Assembly (NCBI RefSeq): GCF_000166395.1
Contig: NC_014655.1
Span: forward strand, 1,674,001-1,738,000
Direction: 5' to 3'
Length of the DNA: 64,000 bases
From: Leadbetterella byssophila DSM 17132
GTDB taxonomy: Bacteria > Bacteroidota > Bacteroidia > Cytophagales > Spirosomataceae
Shown: positions 1-8,761 of the stretch, piece by piece
Numbering within the stretch: position 1 is the first letter of the stretch
Layout of the letters: every line of letters begins with the position of its first letter
Notes under the pieces: model-generated
What the model was told of the DNA's origin: nothing
Database searches by the model: none
What the model saw: only the letters and a program-made list of their open reading frames with translations
Program-made: the position numbers and the translations under genes

Positions 1-423
1 GATGATTAAGATAAACACCATAGTCACCACATTCTTCCAGAATGAATGCCAAGGCTTTAATTTCATAAACTCCCCAAAACAACCGCAATCTGTAACCCTA
101 TTGAAATATGCCGAATAAAAAGTCAGGAATGTAAAGAACGTCATCATAAGCAGCGCTACCCAAGCAGTATAACGCAACTTAAAACCAAAGAACAATGCTA
201 CCCCTACCACTAGTTCCATACAACAGAACAGAACGGAAAGTGTAACTGACATTTCACTCAAACCTATGAACAGACCTTCCAAAACAGGTATATCCATAGC
301 AAATACCTCAAAATATTCTTTAAGCTTTAAGGCAGTACCATAAGGATCCACTACCTTCAAAAAACCTGAGAACATAAGGTACATCCCAACCACAATCCGA
401 GAAAAAATAGCAAGTATCTTCAT
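1..423 (-). CDS. BT_3928-family DoxX/MauE-like membrane protein, C-terminus cut by window edge
   Basis: I translated this reading frame by hand from the ATG at 421-423; it stays open for 141 codons to the first base of the window, so the 3' end is missing. The visible part begins MKILAIFSRIVVGMYLMFSG, contains several hydrophobic membrane segments, and carries the motif TDCGCFG followed by LKPWHSFWKN. This motif is typical of the BT_3928 branch of the DoxX/MauE membrane family in Bacteroidota. The paired cysteines resemble those of MauE, which helps disulfide chemistry, but the function of this branch is not established. It lies 6 bases downstream of the DUF1599 gene on the same strand, so the two are probably one operon. 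This gene pair next to folP is a common arrangement in the phylum. Confidence 0.8.
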   Translation of the reverse strand, partial: MKILAIFSRIVVGMYLMFSGFLKVVDPYGTALKLKEYFEVFAMDIPVLEGLFIGLSEMSVTLSVLFCCMELVVGVALFFGFKLRYTAWVALLMMTFFTFLTFYSAYFNRVTDCGCFGEFMKLKPWHSFWKNVVTMVFILII

Positions 424-429
424 AGGCTT

Positions 430-966
430 TTACTGTTGGCCGGATTGAATTTCACTCAGTTTGATCAAACAAAAAACAGAATAATTTATAATATCTTGAT
501 AACCGGATCTAATTCCTTCAGAGATGATGGTTTTTCCTCCGTTATCTTCAATCTGCTTAATTCTCATTAGTTTCATCAAGATTATGTCTGTCATGGAACT
601 TACCCTCATGTTCCTCCATGCTTCATTATAATCATGATTTTTATTAAAAAGAAGAGCCTTTACCTTCTCCACTTCTTCTTTATAACCTGCCTCTACGTCT
701 TGAATATTCTCTCCATTTTCCATTAACATCAGAGCCATCACACAATAGTTAATGATTCCAATGAATTCAGGAACTTCCCCTTCATCCACCTTAGAAAATC
801 CGTTCTCCTGCAAAGTGCGAATTCTCTTAGCTTTGATGTATATCTGATCCGTGATAGAAGGAAGACGAAGTATCTTCCATGAGGTTCCATAGTCCATATT
901 CTTCTTTGAAAATATATCAAAGCAGAGGGCTATTATTTTAGAATATTCAGTTTCGGTCTTAGGCAT
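430..966 (-). CDS. DUF1599 domain protein with internal duplication
   Basis: A 178-residue soluble protein matching DUF1599, a domain grouped with nucleotide-modification-associated proteins; its biochemical role is not known. The sequence shows two copies of one motif. The first (about residues 20-50) has KKNMDYGTSWKILR, then SITDQIYIKAKRIRTLQ. The second (about 105-140) has KNHDYNEAWRNMR, then SMTDIILMKLMRIKQIE. The internal repeat and the conserved DY..W pattern are seen directly. There is no signal peptide. It is divergent from folP with only 37 bases between the start codons, and upstream of the BT_3928-family gene on its own strand. Family assignment is secure; function is not. Confidence 0.85.
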   Translation of the reverse strand: MPKTETEYSKIIALCFDIFSKKNMDYGTSWKILRLPSITDQIYIKAKRIRTLQENGFSKVDEGEVPEFIGIINYCVMALMLMENGENIQDVEAGYKEEVEKVKALLFNKNHDYNEAWRNMRVSSMTDIILMKLMRIKQIEDNGGKTIISEGIRSGYQDIINYSVFCLIKLSEIQSGQQ

Positions 967-1003
967 ATATAAATTTCAATAGTTTTTGTTTTTTTTGCAA
1001 ACT

Positions 1004-1840
1004 ATGAAAAATACAATAAATATAGGCGGTAAGGTTCTTGTACTCGATGAACCCGTAGTTATGGGAATCCTTAATAGTACGCCGGATTCATTTTACAAAG
1101 ATAGTAGATTTAATCCTAAAGAGGAAGGTTTTATAAAAAAAGCTACATCTATGGTAGAGGCTGGAGCGAAGATTATGGACATAGGAGGATACTCTACTCG
1201 TCCGGGTGCGGCTTTTGTTAGTGTACAGGAAGAAATAGACCGAATAGTACCGGCAGTAGAAGCCATAAAGAGGCACTTTCCTCAAGTAGGCATCTCGGTT
1301 GATACTTTTAGAAGTAAAGTGGCTAAATACGCGATAGAAGCTGGTGCACATATCATCAATGATATTTCTGGGGGGGATTTTGATGAAGATATGTTTTCTA
1401 TAATTATCAAGTATAAACCTGTATATGTCTTGATGCATCAAGCGGGCAAAAATACAGAAGACATGCATATCCCCTACCCGTATAAAGATATAGTACAGGA
1501 AGTAAGTGATAAACTCTTCAAAAAAGCCAATTTTCTACGTGAAAATGGAGTAAAAGACATTCTTTTGGATCCGGGCTTTGGTTTCTCCAAAACCATTCGG
1601 GACAACTACGCCCTTTTGCAGAACCTACATTTGCTTAACAACCCACATTTCCCCCTTTTAGTGGGAATGTCCAGGAAATCGATGATCTATAAGAGTTTGG
1701 GCATCACTCCTGAAGAAAGTCTTCCCTATTCCTTATACCTACATAATTATGCTGTGGAGCGCGGTGCACGCATTATTAGGGTACATGATGTTCCTGAAAC
1801 CATGAAAATGCTTCAGCTTTTTCAATTATTAAATCAATAA
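1004..1840 (+). CDS. folP: Dihydropteroate synthase
   Basis: Condenses 6-hydroxymethyl-7,8-dihydropterin pyrophosphate with p-aminobenzoate to dihydropteroate in folate synthesis (cytoplasm); target of sulfonamides. The family signatures are visible: GILNSTPDSFYKDSRF near the N-terminus, GAKIMDIGGYSTRPGA, SVDTFRSKVAKYAIEAGA with NDISGG, LDPGFGFSKT, GMSRKSM and RGARIIRVHDV at the C-terminus. The frame could open six codons earlier at a TTG (986), but the ATG at 1004 gives the usual family N-terminus and is chosen, making 278 residues, a normal FolP length. It is divergent from the DUF1599 gene. Confidence 0.96.
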   Translation: MKNTINIGGKVLVLDEPVVMGILNSTPDSFYKDSRFNPKEEGFIKKATSMVEAGAKIMDIGGYSTRPGAAFVSVQEEIDRIVPAVEAIKRHFPQVGISVDTFRSKVAKYAIEAGAHIINDISGGDFDEDMFSIIIKYKPVYVLMHQAGKNTEDMHIPYPYKDIVQEVSDKLFKKANFLRENGVKDILLDPGFGFSKTIRDNYALLQNLHLLNNPHFPLLVGMSRKSMIYKSLGITPEESLPYSLYLHNYAVERGARIIRVHDVPETMKMLQLFQLLNQ

Positions 1841-1907
1841 TTAACCGCATAATAACTTTTTCTTGATAAAATAATACGATTACAGGAAGGAGGCTAGCCA
1901 TTTTTTA

Positions 1908-1915
1908 TATATTTG
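1908..1915 (+). promoter_or_regulatory. Bacteroidota -7 promoter box
   Basis: TATATTTG fits the Bacteroidota sigma-ABfr -7 consensus TAnnTTTG exactly and lies 24 bases before the ATG of the T9SS cargo gene at 1940. No clear -33 TTG element was found at the ideal spacing. Confidence 0.6.
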
Positions 1916-1939
1916 TGCAAAACATAATATCATTCAATC

Positions 1940-3709
1940 ATGAGAAAATTATTACTATCTCTCTTCTTGATATTGAGCGGCTATTTCGCTTCTGCACAAT
2001 TGAACGCTCCTCAGTTGGAGTTTAGTGACATCACTAAAACAGGTTTCAAAGCTACAGTTGTCCCAGATGACACTACCGGCGTTAGAGGCATTGAAGTGAT
2101 TGTCATAGGTAATGGGGTTAATGACACCACACTACATGCATTATCCGGAGGTAGCACTTTTATCACGGCGGTTTTTAGTAACCTATTACCAGGAGCATCC
2201 TATGATGTTCATGCAAGAGTCCTGGATTGTGTAACCCCTCCATGCACTACTGAAAGTGCCTACACTAGCAAAGTGGTTACAACTTTAGTAGCTGCAGCTC
2301 CTAGAGCAGCACTAGAAACCACTAGCAACTGTCCTCAATATGTAGGACTAACTTGGACGATTCCTAATACAGGAGGTCCTGTTACTAACATCATCGTGAT
2401 GAAGTCTCACGGGGGACCATGGTATCATTTGAGTGATCTACCTCCATATACTACTGAGTACTATGACTTTGATGCCCAACCAGGAATTTATACTGCATAC
2501 AAATTATATACTGTAAATGCTTTAGGCGAACTTACAGAATCTAATACAGTAAGTGTAACGGTAAGACCATACGTAGCTCCTGCTGCACCTATGAATCTTC
2601 GTGCAGTGAGCAAAACCAATAACAGTATCACTGTTATGTGGGACAATCCTGAGGAAGACTGGGTATGTAGATCAGATATCAGAGCTTCTTACTATATCTC
2701 CCTAAAAAGAGCTTGGGAATCAGAATATAAAGTTTACGGAGTAACTTATCCGAATGCTAATACATTTACGATCGAAGGTCTAGAGGAAAATGAATGGGTG
2801 GATATAGCCGTATGGTCATTCAGCGATCAACATATTCAAGGAGGCTGGGCCTTCTTGAGAGACAAAACGCATGGCCCTGCCGTTAAACCAACTAACGTTA
2901 TTGGAGTAGCTTACAAAGATAACTTTGACAACTGGGCCCTAGGCATAAGTTGGAATCATGCAGGTGATGATGCAGATTACTACTATATCGATTATAGCTT
3001 AGATGGAGAAAACTGGACAAACTTAGCTTTTGTAAAAACAGGTGTTAACGTTATCCAACACGTAAACTTGAACGAAGGACTTCTTTACACTTATAGAGTT
3101 AAAGCTGGAAACTATATCTACGGAGAGTCTGACTACGCTTATATGGATGGATATGTAAGTGTTACTCCTGATAAAGCTCCAACCGCACCTTATGGACTAA
3201 AAGCAAGTTGGTCAGGATCAGATGTAGTTCTTACTTGGGTTGACGACACAAATAAAGAAGAGAAATACATCATTGAGCGTTCTACAAAAGAAGATGCTGA
3301 CTTTGCTAAAGTTGGTGAAGTAGCAAGAAACAAAGAAACGTATACAGATGCCCTTGGAGCAAATCCGGCAGATACTTACTATTACAGAGTTAAAGCTGAA
3401 AACGCGGTAGGTTCATCTGATTACTCTAAAGTAGTGAAGGTTACAAAGACTACTGGTGGTGGCGGTGCTACAATGGTAGTTTATCCTAACCCTACTGCAG
3501 ATAAGATCAATGTAAACGTTCCTTCAGAGCTTAAAACTGCTCCGGTAGAAGTGAATGTTTATAATCAAATCAATCAATTGATCTATTCAAAAACCTTCAA
3601 GGCAGACGCTCAAATTGAAGTGAACCTTAAGAAATTCACTCCGGGTGCTTATAACGTAGTTGTATCTTCCGGTAACTTTAAAGAAACTAAGAAGATTGTT
3701 AAAAACTGA
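1940..3709 (+). CDS. Secreted multi-fibronectin-type-III protein with T9SS sorting domain
   Basis: 589 residues. A clear signal peptide (MRKLLLSLFLILSGYFASAQ) is followed by about four to five beta-sandwich repeats with fibronectin type III signatures, for example the segment with PAAPMNLRAVSKTNNSITVMW (about 213-310) and one with KAPTAPYGLKASWSGSDVVL (about 413-500) ending in YYYRVKAENAVG. The last 75 residues (MVVYPNPTADKINVNV to ETKKIVKN) match the type A C-terminal sorting domain of the type IX secretion system, so the protein is expected at or beyond the cell surface. No catalytic domain is visible. It may be an adhesin or matrix protein; the binding partner is unknown. It has its own promoter and a strong terminator, so it appears monocistronic. 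Confidence 0.88.
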   Translation: MRKLLLSLFLILSGYFASAQLNAPQLEFSDITKTGFKATVVPDDTTGVRGIEVIVIGNGVNDTTLHALSGGSTFITAVFSNLLPGASYDVHARVLDCVTPPCTTESAYTSKVVTTLVAAAPRAALETTSNCPQYVGLTWTIPNTGGPVTNIIVMKSHGGPWYHLSDLPPYTTEYYDFDAQPGIYTAYKLYTVNALGELTESNTVSVTVRPYVAPAAPMNLRAVSKTNNSITVMWDNPEEDWVCRSDIRASYYISLKRAWESEYKVYGVTYPNANTFTIEGLEENEWVDIAVWSFSDQHIQGGWAFLRDKTHGPAVKPTNVIGVAYKDNFDNWALGISWNHAGDDADYYYIDYSLDGENWTNLAFVKTGVNVIQHVNLNEGLLYTYRVKAGNYIYGESDYAYMDGYVSVTPDKAPTAPYGLKASWSGSDVVLTWVDDTNKEEKYIIERSTKEDADFAKVGEVARNKETYTDALGANPADTYYYRVKAENAVGSSDYSKVVKVTKTTGGGGATMVVYPNPTADKINVNVPSELKTAPVEVNVYNQINQLIYSKTFKADAQIEVNLKKFTPGAYNVVVSSGNFKETKKIVKN

Positions 3710-3727
3710 TAGTAATAATACACCAAA

Positions 3728-3760
3728 AAGAGGCAGCTTTCTTTAGCTGCCTTTTTTTTT
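3728..3760 (+). terminator. Rho-independent terminator after the T9SS cargo gene
   Basis: Perfect 8-bp stem AGGCAGCT / AGCTGCCT (3731-3738 with 3745-3752) with a 6-base loop and a run of nine T. Confidence 0.92.
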
Positions 3761-4600
3761 GCCAGAGTAACTCATAGTTTATCCTAAAGACATCACTCAA
3801 CGAATGAATTAGTTAATGTCTAGGCATATCGCCATAAAAATAGGGACTTACTATATAAAAGGGAGATTAGGAAATACATAGCACTTAAAAGCAACCCCTT
3901 CTGACCTGAAATTAAAATCCCTCCTCCATAGAATTAATCTTCTTATCCGTGCTTAAGCTCAATCTTATAAATTTGAATCCTACCGAAATTAAAAAATGCA
4001 ATACAACATTTGCACTTAACTATCCCCTTAATGATCTAAAGCATGGATGAATAAATCAAAAGAATACAATTACTAGTTAAAAGGGATATTTAATACCTGT
4101 ATTATCCATCCTATTTTGCAATCAGCCCTTCTGAATGATTAAAAGAATCTTATGGAAGATTCAAGATCTATGGAAGAAAAAGATAAGAAATGGGCCAAAG
4201 ATGTGGTCTTTAAAAGAAGTTGCTCGTTTTTTGCTATAAAAAGGCGAATAGTAGAGCATCCTTCCTAAATACAATGTAATAGCGTACGAAACAAAACAGT
4301 AAGCCTAGAGGCATTCTAACTAACAGCGAAACATTATGGTCTAATATTGCGAAAGCCACAGAGAAACCAAACTTTTGTAGCTCAACATTTAAAACACAAT
4401 GTACCGACTTAAACATCCAACTTCCACTCATTCAAAAAACAAGAACACATTTTATTTTATTAGCTAATAGTCTGCTGTAAAGAGATAAAAAGACGTTCTA
4501 AAGCCAATGCTCTAGTATAAGGAATATAAGCGAATAGAAGCCTTCGTATGGGTCCGAAAACGGGCCTTGCAAAATCCTAAACCCAATAGAAATTGAGGAA
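3761..4600. other. Gene-poor interval, no supportable gene
   Basis: About 840 bases between two terminators. All six frames are broken often. The longest frames are a 65-codon minus-strand frame (4234-4431), whose hypothetical product matches nothing I recognise, and a 38-codon plus frame from 4152. No tRNA, RNase P, tmRNA or SRP RNA signature was found. The stretch could be decayed sequence, but I cannot name a parent gene. Confidence 0.6.
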
Positions 4601-4601
4601 C

Positions 4602-4630
4602 AAAAAAAGCCTCTCCAAAAGGAGAGGCTT
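4602..4630 (-). terminator. Rho-independent terminator after atpG
   Basis: On the minus strand an 8-bp stem GCCTCTCC / GGAGAGGC (4609-4616 with 4621-4628), AAAA/TTTT loop, then seven T. It lies 20 bases beyond the atpG stop codon. Confidence 0.92.
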
Positions 4631-4649
4631 TCGTATAGTCATCAAAACT

Positions 4650-5528
4650 TTACTGCTTTAAGGCTTCTGCACCACCAACGATCTCAAGGATCTCAGTAGT
4701 AATCGCAGCCTGACGAGAGCGGTTATATTCAATCTTCAAGGACTTCAACAATTCGCCACCGTTATCAGTAGCTTTATCCATAGCAGTCATCCTAGCACCG
4801 TGTTCAGCGGCGTTAGAATCTAAAACAGCTTTGAACAATTGAAGTTTGATAGCCTTAGGAATAAGATCCAAAAGGATTTCTTCTTCTGAAGGTTCAAATA
4901 TATAATCTACGTTAGAGGTAGCTGCTTCTTTTTCTTCATTGATCAAAGGAAGCATACGCTCAGCCCTTACGATCTGAGTGGCTACGTTCTTGAACTCGTT
5001 GTAGATCAATACCACTTCATCATATACTCCGTTTGCGAAATCTTCCATGATTCCTTCGGCCGCATTCTTTGCTGTTTCAAAAGAAAGACGGTTGAAGATA
5101 TCGGAATATTCAGCATTTAAACGAGCATTTCTTCTCTGAAACGCTTCATACCCTTTCTTACCCAAAGGGAAAAGAGTCACGTTTCCTTTTTCAGCCTGAG
5201 CAGCATAATTCTCGGAAATATATGCTGCCGTAGCTTTGATAATATTGGAGTTAAAGGCTCCACATAAACCTCTGTCTGAAGTAACCAGGACAATCAGCAC
5301 ATTGTTCACCTCTCTCACTTGAGTGTAAGGGCTGTTAGCTCCTACCTCAGTGTTCTCAGAAACTTGAGCGATAAGTTCGTTCAATTTTTGAGAATAAGGT
5401 CTTAATTGTGTGATCTTATCCTGTGCTCTCCTCAGTTTCGCAGCAGAAACCATTTTCATGGCTTTTGTGATCTGCATGGTAGAGTTTACGGAAGCGATCC
5501 TATTTCTTACTTCTTTTAATGAAGCCAT
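4650..5528 (-). CDS. atpG: F1Fo ATP synthase gamma subunit
   Basis: Central rotor shaft of the F1 sector, coupling proton flow through Fo to ATP synthesis at the inner membrane. 292 residues, normal length. The conserved terminal helices are visible: MASLKEVRNRIASV with MQITKAMKMVSAAKLRRAQ at the N-terminus, the middle motif DRGLCGAFN, and the C-terminal helix NRSRQAAITTEILEIVGGAE. It follows atpA by 7 bases on the same strand and is followed by a strong terminator, so atpA-atpG form the end of a transcript. The usual upstream subunit genes are not adjacent. Confidence 0.97.
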   Translation of the reverse strand: MASLKEVRNRIASVNSTMQITKAMKMVSAAKLRRAQDKITQLRPYSQKLNELIAQVSENTEVGANSPYTQVREVNNVLIVLVTSDRGLCGAFNSNIIKATAAYISENYAAQAEKGNVTLFPLGKKGYEAFQRRNARLNAEYSDIFNRLSFETAKNAAEGIMEDFANGVYDEVVLIYNEFKNVATQIVRAERMLPLINEEKEAATSNVDYIFEPSEEEILLDLIPKAIKLQLFKAVLDSNAAEHGARMTAMDKATDNGGELLKSLKIEYNRSRQAAITTEILEIVGGAEALKQ

Positions 5529-5535
5529 TGTTTAC

Positions 5536-7125
5536 TTAGTTGTTTGCGTACTTCTGAGCTAGTTCCTTACCGAATTTAACGATGTAGTCAGTGTCTTCTT
5601 TATCTAATTTTCCTTTTGAAAGATTAGCGATAACCTCAGGACGAGTAGAATTCAATAGAGACAAGAACTCACCTTCAAATTCCTTAACTCTGTGTACAGG
5701 AACTTCGTCCAATACACCGTTAATAGAACCATAGATAATAGCTACCTGATCACCTACAGCTACAGGTTGGTACTGACCTTGTTTCAAGATTTCCTGGTTT
5801 CTCTTACCTCTTTCAATCACCAATTTAGTTGCAGCATCCAAATCAGAACCAAATTTCGCGAAAGCTTCCAATTCACGGAACTGAGCCTGGTCAAGTTTCA
5901 AAGTACCGGCCACTTTCTTCATGGATTTGATCTGAGCGTTACCACCTACACGAGATACAGAGATACCTACGTTAATAGCCGGACGGATACCTGCGTTAAA
6001 CAAGTTAGATTCCAAGAAAATCTGACCATCTGTAATGGAGATCACGTTAGTAGGAATATACGCAGAAACGTCACCTGCCTGAGTCTCGATAATTGGAAGA
6101 GCTGTCAATGAACCACCACCTTTTACTTTATCTTTCAAAGAAGGAGGAAGGTCATTCATTTCTTTAGCGATTGCATCAGATTCGTTGATCTTAGCCGCAC
6201 GCTCCAACAATCTTGAGTGAAGGTAGAATACGTCTCCAGGATATGCTTCACGTCCTGGTGGACGACGAAGAAGTAGGGAAACTTCACGATAAGCCACCGC
6301 TTGTTTCGATAAGTCATCATATACTACAAGAGCAGGTCTACCTGTATCACGGAAATACTCTCCAATAGCTGCCCCTGTAAACGGAGCGAAATATTGCATA
6401 GGAGAAGGATCAGAAGCATTCGCAGCTACGATAGTAGTATAAGCCATAGCTCCGTACTTCCTCAAAGTCTGCTCTACAGCTTTAACAGTAGAAGCTTTTT
6501 GACCACAAGCTACGTAGATACAGTATACTGGTTCTCCTTTGTCGTAGAATTCTTTTTGGTTGATGATGGTGTCTATACAAACCGCAGTTTTACCGGTTTG
6601 ACGGTCACCAATCACAAGCTCTCTTTGTCCTCTACCGATTGGAATCATGGCATCTACCGCCTTGATACCTGTTTGTAAAGGTTCAGTTACTGGTTGACGA
6701 TAGATTACACCAGGAGCTTTTCTCTCCAATGGCATGTCAAACGTTTCACCTGAAATAGGACCATTACCATCGATAGGCTCAGCAAGTGTGTTCACTACTC
6801 TACCGATAATTCCGTCTCCTACTTTCACGGTGGCAATAGCACCGGTACGCTTTGCCGTAGCACCTTCTTTGATTTCAGAAGAATCACCCAGCAATACCAC
6901 CCCTACGTTATCTTCCTCCAAGTTAAGCGCCAGTCCTTTCAGACCGTTTTCAAAAGAGATCAATTCTCCTTGTTGTACTTTTGAAAGGCCATAGATACGA
7001 GCTACTCCGTCCCCTATCTGAAGTACGGTACCTACCTCTTCTAATTCTGCTTCGGTTCTTGCCCCGGCCAGCTGCTCACGCAGGATGGCAGAAACCTCAT
7101 CTGGTCTTATCGATGCAATTGACAT
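5536..7125 (-). CDS. atpA: F1Fo ATP synthase alpha subunit
   Basis: Non-catalytic nucleotide-binding subunit of the F1 hexamer. 529 residues. The N-terminal beta-barrel begins [19 protein letters not shown]. The Walker A motif [10 protein letters not shown] follows RGQRELVI, and the family signature [14 protein letters not shown] is present. In many bacteria atpA follows atpH in a BEFHAG order; here the next gene upstream (7296-8003) encodes an unrelated DUF4412 protein and is closed by its own terminator at 7231-7274. atpA must therefore have its own promoter in the roughly 100 bases before it. I found only imperfect -7 candidates there, such as TTATTTCG. Confidence 0.97.
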   Translation of the reverse strand: MSIASIRPDEVSAILREQLAGARTEAELEEVGTVLQIGDGVARIYGLSKVQQGELISFENGLKGLALNLEEDNVGVVLLGDSSEIKEGATAKRTGAIATVKVGDGIIGRVVNTLAEPIDGNGPISGETFDMPLERKAPGVIYRQPVTEPLQTGIKAVDAMIPIGRGQRELVIGDRQTGKTAVCIDTIINQKEFYDKGEPVYCIYVACGQKASTVKAVEQTLRKYGAMAYTTIVAANASDPSPMQYFAPFTGAAIGEYFRDTGRPALVVYDDLSKQAVAYREVSLLLRRPPGREAYPGDVFYLHSRLLERAAKINESDAIAKEMNDLPPSLKDKVKGGGSLTALPIIETQAGDVSAYIPTNVISITDGQIFLESNLFNAGIRPAINVGISVSRVGGNAQIKSMKKVAGTLKLDQAQFRELEAFAKFGSDLDAATKLVIERGKRNQEILKQGQYQPVAVGDQVAIIYGSINGVLDEVPVHRVKEFEGEFLSLLNSTRPEVIANLSKGKLDKEDTDYIVKFGKELAQKYANN

Positions 7126-7230
7126 ATAGTATTTTTTTGTAAAACGATTTGACTGCTAAACCCTACGCTTTTGATTCATAGGGATTTTCGGACGCGAAAT
7201 AAGCAATAAAATTTGACATTTCCCATAAAA

Positions 7231-7274
7231 CGACAAAAAAATACAGCCTAAGCTTGTATTTTTCTTAGGCTGTA
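7231..7274 (-). terminator. Rho-independent terminator of the DUF4412 gene
   Basis: 11-bp perfect stem TACAGCCTAAG / CTTAGGCTGTA (7242-7252 with 7264-7274), followed on the minus strand by a T-rich run. It separates the DUF4412 gene from atpA. Confidence 0.88.
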
Positions 7275-7295
7275 GATTAATCCATGTTCCTCCAT

Positions 7296-8003
7296 TTAGA
7301 ACATGGATTTGTATTCGCTTGCTCGAAATGTATAATTGATATTGGTCTTACTATCTTTAAGTAACATCTCTGAAATATCACCCTTATCTCCTTTCACTGT
7401 ATAGCCTAAAACTGCTCTTCCTTCTTTTGCCATCTTCACCAGTTCCGGATGCGCATTATAGGCAAAATAATTAGGTTGCTTCCCTCCTATACCGCCAGAA
7501 AAAGATTTCGCCATACTGGTAGCTAATTTTGCAATTGCTTCCACCCTGTTCTTTGAAATCCACATGGTGATATCTGATTTCTCTCCCTCTTTGACGATTT
7601 TATATCCTTCACAAGGTTCATTCATTATGGTACGTGTCTCTCCGGATTTCGTGATCTTAAATTTCTCATTTTCCTTTTCAATGCTTTGTACCATTTTGTC
7701 ATCTTTGAAATTCACACCCATCATGATTTTACTACTCATGAATGTAAAAACCCTCAGATTATTTAAATCCATAATCATGAAATCTATCCCTGCGCCTTTA
7801 TCGCCCAGATTCATCTTTGCCCCCACAATGCCTTCCTTATTTCCAAAATAATATTCCTGCTCCAAAGTGGTGGTCTTCCCTTTCTTATCCTTACTGATCA
7901 GTTCATAAATCATGGCCGAATGAAAAGTATAGGAAGCGTCAGGTTTCTGACCTTTAGAAATCAATGGCAGTACACTTAAAAGGATAAAAAGTACTTTTTT
8001 CAT
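7296..8003 (-). CDS. Secreted DUF4412 domain protein
   Basis: 235 residues with an N-terminal signal sequence (MKKVLFILLSVLPLISKGQ). The rest matches the DUF4412 pattern found in Bacteroidota: a beta-rich periplasmic protein with a segment RTIMNEPCEGYKIVKEGEK followed by MWISKN, which in this family reports on a protein-linked property whose role is unknown. One cysteine remains in the mature part. It is monocistronic, with its own terminator just downstream. I cannot assign a function beyond the envelope location. Confidence 0.75.
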   Translation of the reverse strand: MKKVLFILLSVLPLISKGQKPDASYTFHSAMIYELISKDKKGKTTTLEQEYYFGNKEGIVGAKMNLGDKGAGIDFMIMDLNNLRVFTFMSSKIMMGVNFKDDKMVQSIEKENEKFKITKSGETRTIMNEPCEGYKIVKEGEKSDITMWISKNRVEAIAKLATSMAKSFSGGIGGKQPNYFAYNAHPELVKMAKEGRAVLGYTVKGDKGDISEMLLKDSKTNINYTFRASEYKSMF

Positions 8004-8050
8004 TTTTTAATTGAGTTTTATTTTAATAAAATTACAAAATTTTAATTACT

Positions 8051-8761
8051 ATGTATAGACTTAGTGTCATTCTATTGCTTTTGGTAAACGCATGTACTCC
8101 ACAAAAAGACAACTTACTGACAGAAGAGGAGTTAGCTGAAGGTTGGGAACTTTTATTTGACGGCTCCAGCCTCAAAGGCTGGCATCTTTATAATGATACA
8201 ACAAATAAACCTTCAGCTTGGACCGTCCAAAACGGAATCTTACGCTACATGGCAGATTCTTTGAAAGTAGAACATGAAGATCTGGTAACTAACAAAGAAT
8301 ACGAGAATTTTGATTTCCGTTTTGATTACCGGCTATCTCCAGAAGGAAATTCAGGTGTATTTATTAATGTGGTAGAAACCAAAGAAAATCCTACTGCATG
8401 GGCTACCGGCCCCGAGTATCAATTATTAGATACCCTACATCCGGATTATAAAAACAATGTTAAAAAGAGAGCCGGCTGCCTATATAACTTTTCACCCCAA
8501 CTAACAGAGGTTACACCTAAAGGCAATGAGCACTGGAACCATGGACGTATAGTTCAAAAAGATGGTCATGTTCAGTTCTTCCTTAACGATATACTTACCG
8601 CGGAAGAAGATTTTAAATCAGAAGAGTGGAAAAAGCAAATTGCGGAAAGCAGTTTTAGCTACTTCCCGCAATTTGGCAAGGCTACTAAAGGTAAAATAGC
8701 CCTTCAAAAATGGTATAAATCTGTGGAGTTTAAGAATATCAAAATCCGAGTATTGGATTAA
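8051..8761 (+). CDS. DUF1080 (3-keto-disaccharide hydrolase-like) lipoprotein
   Basis: 236 residues. The lipobox LLVNAC puts the lipidated cysteine at residue 15. The mature part is one DUF1080 domain, a concanavalin-like beta sandwich: EGWELLFDGSSLKGWHLY, NSGVFINV, GPEYQLLDTLHPD, KPKGNEHWNHGRIV-like EHWNHGRIV and a C-terminal SVEFKNIKIRVLD. Members of this family act on or bind glycans, and several are described as 3-keto-glycoside hydrolases; the substrate here is unknown. Its stop codon overlaps that of the uronate transporter gene (shared TTAA, 8758-8761), so the two are tail to tail with no room for a terminator. Confidence 0.8.
   Translation: MYRLSVILLLLVNACTPQKDNLLTEEELAEGWELLFDGSSLKGWHLYNDTTNKPSAWTVQNGILRYMADSLKVEHEDLVTNKEYENFDFRFDYRLSPEGNSGVFINVVETKENPTAWATGPEYQLLDTLHPDYKNNVKKRAGCLYNFSPQLTEVTPKGNEHWNHGRIVQKDGHVQFFLNDILTAEEDFKSEEWKKQIAESSFSYFPQFGKATKGKIALQKWYKSVEFKNIKIRVLD

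Noticed and set aside
986-1003. TTG start for folP
   Set aside because: The ATG at 1004 gives the family-typical N-terminus and the six extra codons are low-complexity.
3505-3516. AACGTT word inside the T9SS cargo gene as an operator
   Set aside because: It lacks the flanking GG/CC arms and lies in coding sequence.
4152-4268. 38-codon plus-strand frame (starts MEDSRSMEEKDKKWAKD)
   Set aside because: Short, no supporting signal, no known family; kept only as a note.
4234-4431. 65-codon minus-strand frame in the gene-poor interval
   Set aside because: No recognisable motif and no promoter or terminator around it.
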